Source: Lates calcarifer
Taxonomy: Eukaryota > Chordata > Actinopteri > Centropomidae
NCBI RefSeq assembly: GCF_001640805.2
Contig: NC_066854.1
Span: 13,432,432 to 13,496,431 of the forward strand
DNA: 64,000 nt
Reading direction: 5' to 3'
Part shown: positions 46,276 to 57,162 of the stretch, one piece after another
Position numbering within the stretch: position 1 is the first letter of the stretch
How the letters are laid out: each line of letters opens with the position of its first letter
Notes under the pieces: generated by a model
The model's database searches: none
Told to the model about the DNA's origin: nothing
Seen by the model: only the letters and a program-made list of their open reading frames with translations
Program-made: the position numbers and the translations under genes

Positions 46276-46292
46276 TTTTTTTTTTTTTTTTT
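46276..46292. repeat. (T)17 run
   Basis: Seventeen T, at the junction between the inner and outer element D copies. Confidence 0.9.
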
Positions 46293-46454
46293 GGATTACT
46301 TCACGTTTTGGTCTTTATGGACTTTTGTGTTTTTGGACTCTTTTTTGTGCTTGAACCGCCATTAAGCTTCTGGCTTCTGGTGTTTTTGGAGGTTTTAATA
46401 AAATCACAAAGGTGTTAGAGACCTGTGTCTCCTGTGTTTGCCTCAAACGTGACA

Positions 46455-46814
46455 GACCCCTCATTCATTTTACCCAGCATATACAGTGTATGCCTCAGTA
46501 TATTGAAATATGCAACAGGATAGCTTACATTAGATATTCTCCCTGCTATGTTATTAATATGGTGGTATTTGGTTTGTTAGTAATAAAAATCTTAGATGAG
46601 TAAAAAAGGTGTTAAGTAATAAATGTTCTATAGGTAGTTCTTAACACTTAGAACCTTTATGCAGGGCACTGATTCCTACAATAACTCAAAGAATAACAGC
46701 AGTGCATACTTGCGTTCAGTTGAGCCCCTGGAACTCCACAGGCACTAAGAGCTAATTAAACCAACAGTGCACTTCCCTGTGCAGCAACCACATTAAGTTT
46801 TAACTCCTTCCATT
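46455..46814. other. single-copy non-coding DNA
   Basis: No gene or repeat recognised. Confidence 0.4.
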
Positions 46815-46995
46815 CACTTAAGGAGGATGTATTTCTTGTGGCAGTTGAAGAAGTTCAACCTGCCAAGGACAATGATGGTGCACTTCTACACCTCTATCAT
46901 TGAGTCCATCCTCACCTCCTCCATCACAATATGGTACACTGCTGCTACTGCCAAAGACAGAGGCAGACTGCAACACACCATGTTGTACAAGAGAA
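46815..46995 (+). pseudogene. LINE reverse transcriptase C-terminal relic
   Basis: The frame from 46824 reads RMYFLWQLKKFNLPRTMM, HFYTSIIESIL, TSSITIWYTAAT and DRGRLQHT. The RLYFLRxLxxF...FYxSxIESxLxxxxxxWY pattern is the typical region after the polymerase core of non-LTR retrotransposons (CR1/L2/Rex group). Only ~55 codons survive, open but cut at both ends; SINE family A begins about a dozen bases later. A computed 171-codon frame here is a chimera of the two. Confidence 0.75.
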
Positions 46996-47006
46996 AAAAG
47001 AGTAAA

Positions 47007-47364
47007 GTGGAGCACAGTGGTGCAGTGGTTTGCACTGTCGCCTCACAGCAACAAGGCTCCGGGTTTAAACCCAAGTTCGCCGGAGGCGTTTCTATGTGGA
47101 GCTTGCATGTTCTCCCTGTGCCTGCATGGGTTCTCTCAGGGTACTCCGGCTTCCTCCCACAATCCAAAGACATGCAGGTTAATTGGTGGAAATTGCTCAT
47201 TGGCGTGAATGTGAGGTTGTTTGTTTATATATGTTGGCCCTGCGATGGACTGGTGATCTGTCCAGGGTGTACCCTGCCTCTCGCCCAGTGTCACCTTGGA
47301 TTGGCTGCAGCCCCTCCCGTGACCCTTCCAGATAAGCGGTAGAGATAATGGATTAATGGATGTA
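47007..47364 (+). mobile_element. SINE, family A, near full length
   Basis: Starts GAGCACAGTGGTGCAGTGG, with TTTGCACTGTCGCCTCACAG and GGCTCCGGGTTTAAACCC (B-box region). The body is CTTGCATGTTCTCCCTGTGC, AAAGACATGCAGGTTAATTG and TGTCCAGGGTGTACCCTGCC, and the tail GATAAGCGGTAGAGATAATG then GATTAATGGATG. It is the best plus-strand copy of the family also seen at 13436 and 18016. Confidence 0.9.
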
Positions 47365-48169
47365 TGTGTAAAGTCCTTTTTGGACAGCTGCAGGCTGTCA
47401 CTGGGACTAACCACGATGGTCAGAAATGATACATTTGATAATACAGTGGATGTGAAGTGTGGGTTGTGGGAAGGTTTAAAACTAAAATGTAGAGAACCAG
47501 GTCTTTATTTGATTTGATTATAGGTTTATTAGAGACAAGCCTTTAATTCTGAGTCCCTGTGTTTCAGAAGCTTTTTATACAAAAACCTCCAGTAATTTAT
47601 TTTCTCAATCATTAATACAAAACAACTTCTTTTAGCAATTAATGAGACCAATTGTAAATCGTGAACATACGTATAAGTACATATATTGACCCCAAAAACT
47701 CATTAAATTCCTTCAGATTGCAAAGACCATTGAACTGCTCCCCCATAATCCTGCTCTCCATCCAGAGTATTGGTGCCCTGCTGGCTGATGACCCACTAAT
47801 CGACATCTCTGAGGGCACAAATGGATCAGAGAGTTAAGATTCCAAATATTAGTATGTTTCAGTGGTGGACTATAAATAATGATGTAGAAAAGTGAGCGCT
47901 CAGTGCCGACCTGTCACTGAGTGACATTCCCTCATGTCTAGTCATGCTGAGAAATGATTTTCCAGCTTTATCTGTAGTCATGCAGTAAGGAACATTATAA
48001 TCACTAGCCTGTGCTCGGCTGAATACTAATATGAAGCAATTGCATCCCACTGTCTCAGAGTTACATTAAAAGTCAAGTGTAAAATCTCATACCGATTTGC
48101 ATATTATTTAATCAACTTTCTGTTCTCCCGCCTCTGAGCCCTTCTAAAGCAATGTGAGGCATATTAGTG
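47365..48169. other. single-copy non-coding DNA
   Basis: No gene or repeat recognised; 47900-48090 is non-repetitive with TAATTA-poor but dense sequence. Confidence 0.45.
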
Positions 48170-48197
48170 TGTGTGTGTGTGTGTGTATGTGTGTGAT
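48170..48197. repeat. (TG)n microsatellite
   Basis: About thirteen TG units with one TA interruption. Confidence 0.9.
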
Positions 48198-51100
48198 ATA
48201 AGAATGTGATTCTCTGCATTTTGCGCTCAGAATGATCGGCCTGAGCTATTTGAAGAAGCACTTTAATGTGTGTTTCAGTACAATCACTCAAAGCACAGAG
48301 TGTTCTCACAGGGGCCAACACACACTGTTTTGAGTAGCTGAAAGTTATTATAGACTTAGTCAGATAATCAGAAAAGACACTGAGTATATGCTGTTTGATA
48401 ATGGAATCAGCTCAACAATTTCATAGAGGATAATCAGGCTAAAAATTAAGGGCCCCATATTTTGTGTCAGCCATTTTGGTAGTTTGGTATTCCCCTGACC
48501 TTGAAATTCATTTTGTCAGTCTGTCTGATCCCACACTCTGGGCATGTGTGCATGGTGCAAAGGTGGAAGAAGAGGTGCAGATGGGTAGTTTGGTTCAAGT
48601 AAGGCAGACTTTAAAACAGACATGTAGCAAAAGCAGCAGAGCAGCAGCTTCTGTCCTCTGTAAAGGGTTTACACTGGACCTGTTTGGAAGACTTACACAC
48701 ATTACTTACGTACATTTGTACAAATTTATGAATTTGCAGTGTCAAATACTTTTTTGTGAGACAAGGATGGCAGCATTTTATCATCTACCTCCAATATATT
48801 CCAAATTTGAAATGTGAACATCTGCAATTCCTGGTCAATCTGCTGATGAAAACCATGTGAGGTGATCAAAAACAACTTGGAAATAGTATTTTGACTACCT
48901 CTATGACTCTACTCCGTCCACTGAGACAATCTGGTTGACAGCTCCAATAAAAAGGTTGTAAGTGAGCCTGAGTTGCAGTTGTGCTACATGTTCAAAAAAA
49001 AAAAAAAGAACTTCACTGAAGTAAATTTGACATTGAAATAACACATGGGCGTCATGAAACAGCAGTTCTGGAGTGAGCAGCTTCATAATCTGGTTATTTA
49101 AAACAGACTGTTGTTTAAAGGTGCTAATCCATCAACCGACAGGTGTTGGCTACACCCTGGGGCTCCATCTGTAGAGCCACAGCCTTGGAAAACAAAGGCA
49201 GCCACTCTTCAGGGCCCTTCTGGAGCCTGTTTATCCCATGTTGATTTCAGAAATAACCCATTTGAGGTTTAGTAATAGCTGCAATCAATAACTGATGTGT
49301 CTCTCTGTCAGTGTGAAAGTTTCAGCTCAGAGGCACACAACATGACTCCACTGCTGCATTGTTTACTAGCTGCTACACAGAAAGTAGGAGAAAAAAAAAA
49401 TGCATGAATTCACATCCTAGAGATGATGTGCAGTATTCTTTGTGCTTTCTGTATTTGCCATGATGTTATACCGTCGCTGTGGCCTGAGCTACAAAACAGA
49501 AAGAGAAACAAAGACAAACTTGATTTGATTTGAGATGATAATATCCTCTGTCATTCCTCTGTCAAAATGAATGGCTGGAGTGGCCAGTCCCTCTGTGCTA
49601 TGTTTGTTGTAGCTGTAACTACCTTTGTTGGCTTGGGCATGCTTTATCCAGTATCAGTGTCTCCTCTGTTCCTTCATTTGTACTTTCGCATTGCGTCTTA
49701 TGGTCCCTGTTACATGCAACCTGTAGGTAGTTGGCCTTTTCTCTCTTTCTCTCCTTCTTTCTCTCTCTCTGGCATTCTCTTTTGTCCCTCATCCATCTCT
49801 TCTTCTCTGTCATTTGTTTACTTATTTTATTTAGGGAGGCCATAACAGTCCCATTTTTGTCACATGTGTCTTAACTTGGCACCACACAATATTTTTTTTC
49901 TTTTCTTTCTGCTATCTTCCCCAGTATCTCCTCCCCTGTGTCTGCCTGTATTGGTGTGTCTGTGTGTGTGGAGGTGTGGCACAGGTCCCGCACACCTGCG
50001 ACAGTACAGGAGCCCCTGCTCTTTAGCCAGTCAGATTGTTCTGCATGCTTCTGTGGTAACTACACTCTACACTGCTCATTTCGTTACCTGTGTATTTCCT
50101 TGTTTCCTTTCATGTCTCAGTGTCTGATCTGTTCTGGTGCTGCTGCCTGCCTCACCTGCATCCATCTCCAGTCTCTGTCATCATTCTCTCTCCCAGACCA
50201 CTCACCTGGTCTCTCACTCTCTTCCTCCCACTCAGAACTATAATAAAAAATATTCAGTAAATAACCATTTACCTACAGCTGGTGTTTTTGATTATGTCTG
50301 CTTTGGGGTCAAAAACAAATTTAAATCCAAACATAAAATCTTGCCTGAGTCTACCGTTTCACTAGTGAAGCCTTCAGTACAAAACCAATCATGAGAGCAA
50401 TATAAAAACACAAAGGTTTATGGACGTTTACTCCTTTAAGCCAGCAATTATTAAATTACTAAAGCATTTACCAGAAGCGACAATAATTTATACACTTTAA
50501 ACTTCATGCTTTTAGACCTAACAGCTGTTTCTGATCACAGTACTATACAATTTCTATATTATTGTGTTTTACCTTGAATGGATATTTACAAACATTAAAT
50601 ATCACAGTGTGAAAAACATATATATTGCAGCTAAATATAGAAGAATATTCTGTAACAAAGGAATAGCAGAGACGTCGGCAGGGAAACGAACAGGACAGGT
50701 CTGGGACCAGCTGGGTATTGTTCATGGTGCTGGGCTGTGGAGGCTCTGTTGATGTGGGGAGGCAAACAATTCTTCAAGTGTTTCATATTCATATGTATGT
50801 GGCAGAGCAAGATCTGTGTCTATCTATCCAAATATATCAATAAGGTTAAAAATTCAGGAGTGGTGGGAGGCTTTAGAGAAGCCCCACATACTACTGCTCC
50901 AGATATTTAACTGTTAACTGATACTGCTCTAATGTCAATATTGGATGTAAGAATTTTCTAAAATCCAACCAAAGTTTCCTTTTTAAAACCTGTCCCCACA
51001 CAGCACTGTCATTATATAAAATCCACTTGACTGCTCTGCTGTGTGTTCATATTGTGCTCAGTATGATGCCGATTTATGCTATGTATGCCATAAAATGTAT

Positions 51101-51774
51101 TTATCATCCTCTTCAGCAGCACAGACAGCTGACCTTCCTAACAGCTGCACCCACACACTCAATCACAACCACTGTTTCAGGAAATATTACATTCTGAGAC
51201 AATTCATGGAAACACTCTGAGAAAACACTTACTAACATTTAGAAATAAATCAGAATCAGCAAACATGGTCCTAAAACTGTAGTCCATCCTGTGTATTTGG
51301 GACGTTCAGCACTCCAGTGATTTAGTATCACGCTTCTTCAGCCCTGTTTGGAATTGTCTCATTCTGAGACATGTAGAGAAGTGGCTATGTGCTGCTCTTG
51401 TATCTGAGATGTTAAGTTTACCAGGAGAACATTGAACGAACCAACCCAGTTTTTATCCTTGATGTATTCTCTCTTGTAAACGTGAAGCACCCTCTTCAAC
51501 AACTCTTTCAACAAAGCATGAATCTCACCTTTGTGAGTCTATAAGTGCAGCAGTTTCTTTGGCTCCCTCTAGTGCACTGAGCTGTAATGAGCTCATTATT
51601 GCCCCCTGAGGCTGAAAGGCAGCACATACAAAGTACATTTACTCAAGCACTGCGCTTAAGTACAAATGAGGTACTTGTATGTTCCTCCATACTTTTTTCT
51701 GTGTAGGTTCCTAGTCATCGAATCATCGACATGTGATAAACAGGAGAACAGACACAATAACATCATGAGTTACC
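48198..51774. other. non-coding DNA with a pyrimidine-rich tract
   Basis: No gene is seen. The part 49736-49825 is almost pure C/T on the plus strand, which produces misleading serine-rich and lysine-rich frames on the two strands. Frames up to 117 codons (48464-48817) lack motifs. Confidence 0.45.
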
Positions 51775-51990
51775 TTGTATATGCTGTGCAGCGCAGTGAG
51801 TAGCGCTCAGACCAAACAACCACTCCACAGCACAGGAGAGCCAACTCATCAGGACTCAGCTGTTCATCTAAAGGAGAAGGGACACTCCTTCGAGGACAAT
51901 GATGTCCACATTTTGGATAGAGAGGACAGATGGTTTGAGAGAGGAGAGAGGTCATCTGTGTCCATCTGTAACGACCATCTTTGTTCAGTT
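51775..51990 (+). pseudogene. GIY-YIG-type retroelement relic
   Basis: From about 51805 the plus strand reads QTKQPLH, HQDSAVHLKEKGHSFEDN, then VHILDREDRWFERG. I recognise ETKQPLHxRMxQH...DSAVxxHLKEKGHSFED...LDREDRWFERGVKEAI as the GIY-YIG endonuclease end of a fish retroelement, most likely Penelope-like. The GIY-YIG core itself (upstream of QTKQPLH) is lost here, a segment around the RMxQH helix is shortened, and the frame degenerates after ERG. About 55 codons remain. Confidence 0.6.
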
Positions 51991-52750
51991 CAGAGGGAAA
52001 TACTGTACTTTGTACTCCTACATTTATCGGACAGCTTTAGTTACGGTTATGTTTTTCATGGCTTTTGGCTTTGAACCACTCGTAGATGGTTTTGTTGATT
52101 CTCATTGTTCTCTGAATTTTTACAAAACAATCAGTCGTTCAAGAAATCACTGCAAATTGATCCATAACATCAAAAACAGCTGCAAAATAATTAAAAATAT
52201 ACTGTATGTATTCCATGTTCATCCATAGCTTCTGTCTGAACATCTTCTGTGTGTTTGTGTGTGACAGGTGGGTAATTTTTCCATCTGACTTAAATGGGTT
52301 ATGATGTTTGAGAAAAATAAGCCAAAGGATTTATAGTTATCCTGAAACGTGACGGCAGAAAAACAGTATTAGCTGAACAAACAAAACAAGTTGGAGTTTA
52401 TTTCTGATGTGATAAAACAGCAGCTGAGTGAAAATATAGTTGATAAAATGTGATGGTGGCAAAACAAGATGCAGAAGCGATGCAATCGATCATCCGAGCA
52501 AGTGAAATTAAAACAACAATAGGCCTATAGAAACATCTTCAGCTGAAAACAAGAAAATCAGGATGACAGCCCGAGACACAGATGCATCTGCAACAGAATC
52601 TAAATGACGACACAAACAACATGGTGGGAAACTGAAGTATAATAAGATTCTTGTAAGATCACACGGGAAATAAAAATATACTGGATAAAATTAGCTCCAA
52701 TGCAGGGAAAAAAAAATCAGTGAGAGTGGTAATGACTAGAGTTGTGTGTG
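51991..52750. other. single-copy non-coding DNA
   Basis: No gene or repeat recognised. Confidence 0.45.
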
Positions 52751-52805
52751 GCGAGAGAGAGAGAGAGAGAGAGAAAGAGAAACAGAGAGAGAGGTTGAGA
52801 GAGAA
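52751..52805. repeat. (GA)n microsatellite, interrupted
   Basis: About twelve GA units followed by AAAGAGAAACAGAGAGAGAG and further GA units. Confidence 0.9.
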
Positions 52806-52982
52806 GGATGACTGAACTGCCTAAATCATATACAGTATGTTAACGTTACGCTTCATAAAGTGCTTCAACAAACATCACATACTACCCTGTAGTTTTCAAA
52901 CTTGCCAATACTTTCAGACAGAAACTGGTGCTTCCAAATGACCACACCCACACATCCACAAGTATTTTTCAGCCAGGTACAG

Positions 52983-53045
52983 TTCAATTCAATTCTTTCC
53001 AATTCTTTATTGTCATTGTCAGTAGCAACGAGATTCTGTTCTTGA
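52983..53045 (+). repeat. TTTATTGTCATTG repeat fragment
   Basis: A short TTCAA run, then TTCTTTATTGTCATTGTCAG and AGCAACGAGATTCTGTTC. This resembles the start of a fish repeat I recall; there is one copy in the window. Confidence 0.45.
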
Positions 53046-53570
53046 GTACCCCTCCTCGTCCTCAGCCTGGTGGGTAGTCAGTAAAGTGCTCAAGATATAA
53101 ACATAGACCAAACAGACAGTTGCTGCAGCAGCAGTTGAAGGTAATAGCCCAACATTCACTATGCGGAATCCATCAGCGTGGAGCAGACCATCAGCAGGAG
53201 GCGTGCCTAGTGCTCTTTGGTATTTCCATGGCCTGGCATGCCTCCACTTCACTGGCTTTCTACTGTATTCAGAACGAATACATCATACATTAGAGGTGTA
53301 AATCAGTTAGTAGTAGTAGTTTGTTGTGACAACCTTGGCCAATCACATTCATTATTTTCGTTCTCGTTAAACACAAGATTCTCCCCCATCGTGATGCTGT
53401 CATTTAGGAGTCCTGTGGAGAGTTGGTTAGTTGTCTGGGACCTGCAGAGTTTCAACATATGAACACCACAGCTCAAATATACTGCCAGGAGTAGATGATC
53501 TGTCTTTTAGGATTGAATTCATTTTGGACACGTTGAGGATCGATATGATATCATGGATAGTGGTGTGCCT
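53046..53570. other. single-copy non-coding DNA
   Basis: No gene or repeat recognised. Confidence 0.4.
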
Positions 53571-53854
53571 TTAAATACAATGATCCTTAAGTATCTGCAG
53601 GTAGATACCACCTCAGTGCCAAATGTACAGTCTCTATCACATCATGTTGGTGATCACAGAGCAATGTATACCTGTTTTATAATTCAACATGCAGAGCTAC
53701 AGGTGTCACTTTGGCTAAACTGGTTAAAAAGAAGATGGAGCTCAGCTGCTGTCCTGGTTACCCAGTGTTTTAGAGCAGGAGGAGGAGGAAGGAACAGATG
53801 GTCCTGAGGGAGTTATTAGTGGAGACAAGTTTTAATTGATCTAAGACTCTTCAT
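53571..53854 (+). repeat. dispersed repeat B, plus copy
   Basis: Inverted partner of 20975-21300, matching from AATGATCC through AGATACCACCTCAGTGCC, GGTGATCACAGA, GATGGAGCTCAGCTG and CTGTCCTGGTTACCCAGTG to TTTTAATT and TCTTCAT. An 84-codon frame here is not kept open in the other copy. The class is unknown. Confidence 0.85.
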
Positions 53855-54344
53855 CAATGTGTCCGTCTCCAACATGCCTGTTGATTTGCAGTAGAAATTG
53901 TAGAATACTTAATCAAAAAGCAAGTTTGATGTATACATAAACTCTGAGGTTTCTGTGGTTATTTTGGAACAGTAAGACACTTAGACAAAATACTGCCCAA
54001 GGTTGAAAAAAAAAACTAGAAGATGAAAAGAGAAGAAATGAGGAAACCCTGGTGTGCCTGAAAAGGTACTCTTCCATTGGTTCCACAGTTCAAATAGATT
54101 ATTCAGAATCAGTGGCATGTTGTCAATACTGATCCTACACTCAAATCAGTTTTTAAAGCACCCACCTACGCTGATCCTTAAATGCTGTAAGAGATATTGT
54201 AGTGTCACCTAACATACATCCCACACACATCCATCAGCCTCTGTTATATAAATGATAAATTATACATAATTATAAATTATAACAGTAGATGCTGTGGCCA
54301 GTGTGTGTGTTTCCTAATAAGAGCCATTCTCTCAGCTCTCCACA
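53855..54344. other. single-copy non-coding DNA
   Basis: No gene is seen; 54240-54286 is A+T-rich and weakly self-complementary (TGTTATA ... TATAACA). Confidence 0.4.
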
Positions 54345-54560
54345 TACAGGTTGTAATATTAATGAACAAGGTCCGATTTCCTGTTACACCACACATTGTT
54401 CTGTATATCTTGTTCACTGCCCATGTGGATTATGTTGCATAAGTAAATCCTTGCAAGCTCTATGTGCTGCATCAGTGAACACAGAATTAATATTAGCAGT
54501 CCATTCGCTGCTCATTTACAGTTGGCTGGTCATTACAGTTACCAAGAAGCCAAGAGGTGG
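54345..54560 (+). pseudogene. possible second GIY-YIG-type relic
   Basis: The plus strand reads GCNINEQGPISCYTTHCSVY and then LVHCPCGLCCISKSLQAL. The pattern NCxTTxxVYLLxCPCGLxYVGKTxRxL is the start of a GIY-YIG nuclease domain of fish retroelements (VYL = GIY-like strand, YVG = YIG, here degraded to CIS). The following HKSNI helix is unreadable. The adjoining Tc1 relic begins ~80 bases later. Weaker than the relic at 51775. Confidence 0.4.
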
Positions 54561-54639
54561 TAATTAAAGATACAGAAATACCCTTTCTCATTGGTTTAAA
54601 TGAGAATTTTGATATCAAACTCTTTTTTGGAGAGCTAAT

Positions 54640-55245
54640 ATATGATTACCACCAGATGTTGGATTCTGCTCCATGTTGATATGACTGCATCACATCATTT
54701 CTGCAGATGTGTCAGCTGCACATTCATCCTGCCAGTCCCCTGTTCTACCACATCCTAAAGGTGTTCTACTGGATTCAGATCTGGTGACAGGGGAGGCCAC
54801 TGAACTTCACTGAACTCACTGTCATGTTCATGAACCCAGTTTGAGATGACTTTTGCTTTGTGGCATGGAATATTACCCAGCTGGACGTAGCCATTAGAAG
54901 ATGGTAAACTGTGGCCATAAAGGGATGAACAAGGTCAGCAACAATACTCAGATAGACTGTGGCATTCACACCATGACTGATAAGATGACTGGTAAAGTGA
55001 GTCAAGAAAACATTCCCTATATCATTACACCACCACCACCAGCCTGGACTACTGAACACAAGGCAGGTTGGCTCCATGGATTCATGCTGTTAAAGCCATA
55101 TTCTAACCCTACCATCTGCTGCCTCAGCAGAAATCCAGATCCATCAGACCAGATCCTGATGTTTTGGCTCATTTTCTTGCTGTAGGATGAACCTCTGACC
55201 AACTGGCCTGTCTTCCTCTCTTAGTTCCTTTTTTCTCACCATTCT
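54640..55245 (-). pseudogene. Tc1-type transposase relic
   Basis: On the minus strand, from high to low coordinates, come YGFNSMNPW, VYLSIVADLVHPFMATVY (54960-54905), a one-base frameshift, NGYVQLGNIPCHKAKVIS, and WPPLSPDLNPVEHL (54798-54758). A stop at 54757-54755 follows, then DVVEQ and NVQLTHLQ-like remains. Tc1/mariner transposases carry QDNAPCHKA with a catalytic aspartate; here it reads LGNIPCHKA, so that residue is lost. With the frameshift and stop, the enzyme is dead. About 200 of ~340 codons are traceable; no terminal repeats were found. A different subfamily from the relic at 4175. Confidence 0.85.
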
Positions 55246-56429
55246 GATATCAGATTACAGTACCACTTCCTGCAGTACAGTATGGTCATAATAATGCATC
55301 AGGGGGTGTAGTAAAACAGTTTGTTCCAACACCTCCTCTGTACAGACAGAGGGTTTGAATTCATTCAACAAAAGCTGAGACACCTGTAGGAACTGTTTGT
55401 ATTAACTTTCACGGCTTCATTCAGTTCCAGTGCTGCAGGAAAAGCTGTAAATTAACCACTTTCTTCATCCCTGAAAAAGGACGGAGGCATGATTTTTCAT
55501 TTTCTGGTGACCTTTTCTTCCTTTGGGCAGTTTACAGCTGACCTTTGTCTCCTTTAAGGTTATTCACAGGACTTGAATTATTTAGACTGCCTTCAATACT
55601 GGAAAAACTGGGATGCTGTAAAACTTCTGACAGGTGGTGTATACATATGACCCAGCCAGACCCCAAGCATGACCCGGAGTCATCAAGTCTGTTCCTGAGT
55701 TGGGAGTTGACCTCCAATTCCCCAGGCTGTCTGCTCGAGGTCTTCAGCCTCCGGGCCATCCGCTTGAGGTGCCCTGCTGGTTGTCTTTGCTGCTGACCTG
55801 GACTGTGGGAGGAACACAGTTGACAGTTGAGTTTTAAAAATCTGTAAAATAAATGTGTAAAATGCAAAGAGAATCACAGAGAAATTTCTACCTTCCTGCA
55901 AATCACATTACTGCAAATCTGTCAGCTTTCTCACCCATTCAGAGTTTGCACCTCAGGTACTGAACAAACCTTCTGACAGACGAGTGATCTCTTAGATGTG
56001 CGGCATTGGAACACCAAAGCAATAGGCTCTTAGCACCACAGATGGAGACACACTGAACAGAAAACAGTGATCTCAAGGATGAGATGAGAAGAAGCTTCTG
56101 CCTCATCAGTATTTTATCCATATCCAAATCAGAGAGAGATGCTGCTGTCATGTCACAACCTCACCTCACTTCATTACAGTGTTCGCTGGAAACATGCTTC
56201 AGTGCAACATTAATAAGCTTTTCTGGCAGAACAGGCAATTGCAATCATCAAACACAATAAGGACTATGAAGGTGTGCAGTATATTGTTGACGTTATGAAT
56301 GTGTTCCTGAGGCACAGTAGCTATGTTTTGCCCCAGGGTATGCAGTCAGGTATTAAACACCCTGCACAGAAATTTCAAACAAGTCTATTTTTAAACTCTC
56401 CTGCCAATTTACAGTCTCTCTGGGTGATT
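55246..56429. other. non-coding DNA
   Basis: No gene is seen. Opposite-strand frames of 111 and 83 codons (55532-55867) share the same DNA and show no motif. The first ~200 bases may be worn Tc1 sequence. Confidence 0.4.
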
Positions 56430-56790
56430 ACCACCAGAATAACTATGCTAATTGTTTAATAAGCACACTTTGCTCTGCATCAAAGGAGAGATTTTTGCAT
56501 AATATTTCCCGCAAGTTCAAAGCTGTCGTTATGCTGAACAAATGGCCCTGACTGTAGAGGCTGCTTTTAAATGCACCAAAGAGAGCAGGGTTAGAAAACG
56601 GCCATGTAATTGCGTAATTAAAACAAGGTTATCAAAGTCCAAAGCATAGCACTTTTGTCATATATTTGCCATTAAAAAGCTATAGGCTCCTTCTGTGCTC
56701 AGTGCTCCAGGCCTTACAGATCTTAATTGGGCACTAGTGTCAAGTACTTAGGCGCTATCTAATGTGATTTAATTTATTCACTTTCTTCTA
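56430..56790. promoter_or_regulatory. candidate conserved non-coding element
   Basis: Single-copy and non-repetitive, with tightly packed cores: GCTAATTGTTTAATAAGC, TTTGCATAATATT (octamer-like), TAATTGCGTAATTAAAAC, CTTTGCTCTGCATCAAAGG and CTTAATTGGGC. Of all stretches in the window, this one looks most like a developmental enhancer. Conservation is untested. Confidence 0.35.
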
Positions 56791-56948
56791 GACACAAAAA
56801 CCCCTGGCTACACAATGAGAGAATCACTTTTTTGTGTGTGTCTTTGAATAAGTCCTCCAATTGTCCCTGGCAGATTTCTTAATTCTGAGGGAAAATTCTA
56901 GCCAAGGTTGATTGAGTTGGATCTTTAATCTCTCTCTCCGTTCAGTAT

Positions 56949-56981
56949 GGGTGGGGGCTGGGGGCTGGGGGCTGGGGGCGG
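56949..56981 (+). repeat. G-quadruplex-prone GGGGGCT repeat
   Basis: Four runs of five G (56953-57, 56960-64, 56967-71, 56974-78) are separated by CT, preceded by GGGT. The 7-bp tandem unit satisfies the usual G-quadruplex rule with two-base loops. It lies ~180 bases before a small open frame with a signal-peptide-like start. Confidence 0.9.
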
Positions 56982-57162
56982 ATTGCTCCTTGAAGTTCAC
57001 AAGAAAACAGTCTCTCCATACTGCTGCCTACCTGCCATGTGGCGTCTCCGGAGGGGGCGCCAGGAAGGAGGATTTTTGGCGTGACAGACACGGCCTCGGC
57101 CTCGGCTAAGGAAGCAGAAACCCTCGGAGGTCTGAGTTGACTGGCAGTCAGTCGACAAGGTC

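Larger units (their letters stand above)
45254..46454 (+). mobile_element. element D, outer copy, interrupted
   Basis: The left part (45254-45440) and right part (46265-46454) together look like one plus-strand copy of an LTR-like element split by a later insertion. The left part matches the inserted minus copy (TTATTTTGGTAATTA, CTGGTTTGTCTC, GTGCTTTACTTCC). The right part has the same type of end: T-rich, AATAAA-like (TTAATAAAATC), ACCTGTGTCTCCTGTGTTTG, ending ACGTGACA. The start is TGTCATGA. TG-CA ends and a late polyadenylation signal suggest a solo LTR, but the ends are also weakly inverted, so a DNA transposon is not excluded. Confidence 0.6.

Noticed and set aside
46827..47342. 171-codon plus-strand open frame
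   Set aside because: It is a chimera: LINE relic for the first third, SINE family A for the rest.
55532..55867. 111- and 83-codon opposite-strand frames
   Set aside because: Mutually overlapping, motif-free, next to a decayed transposon.
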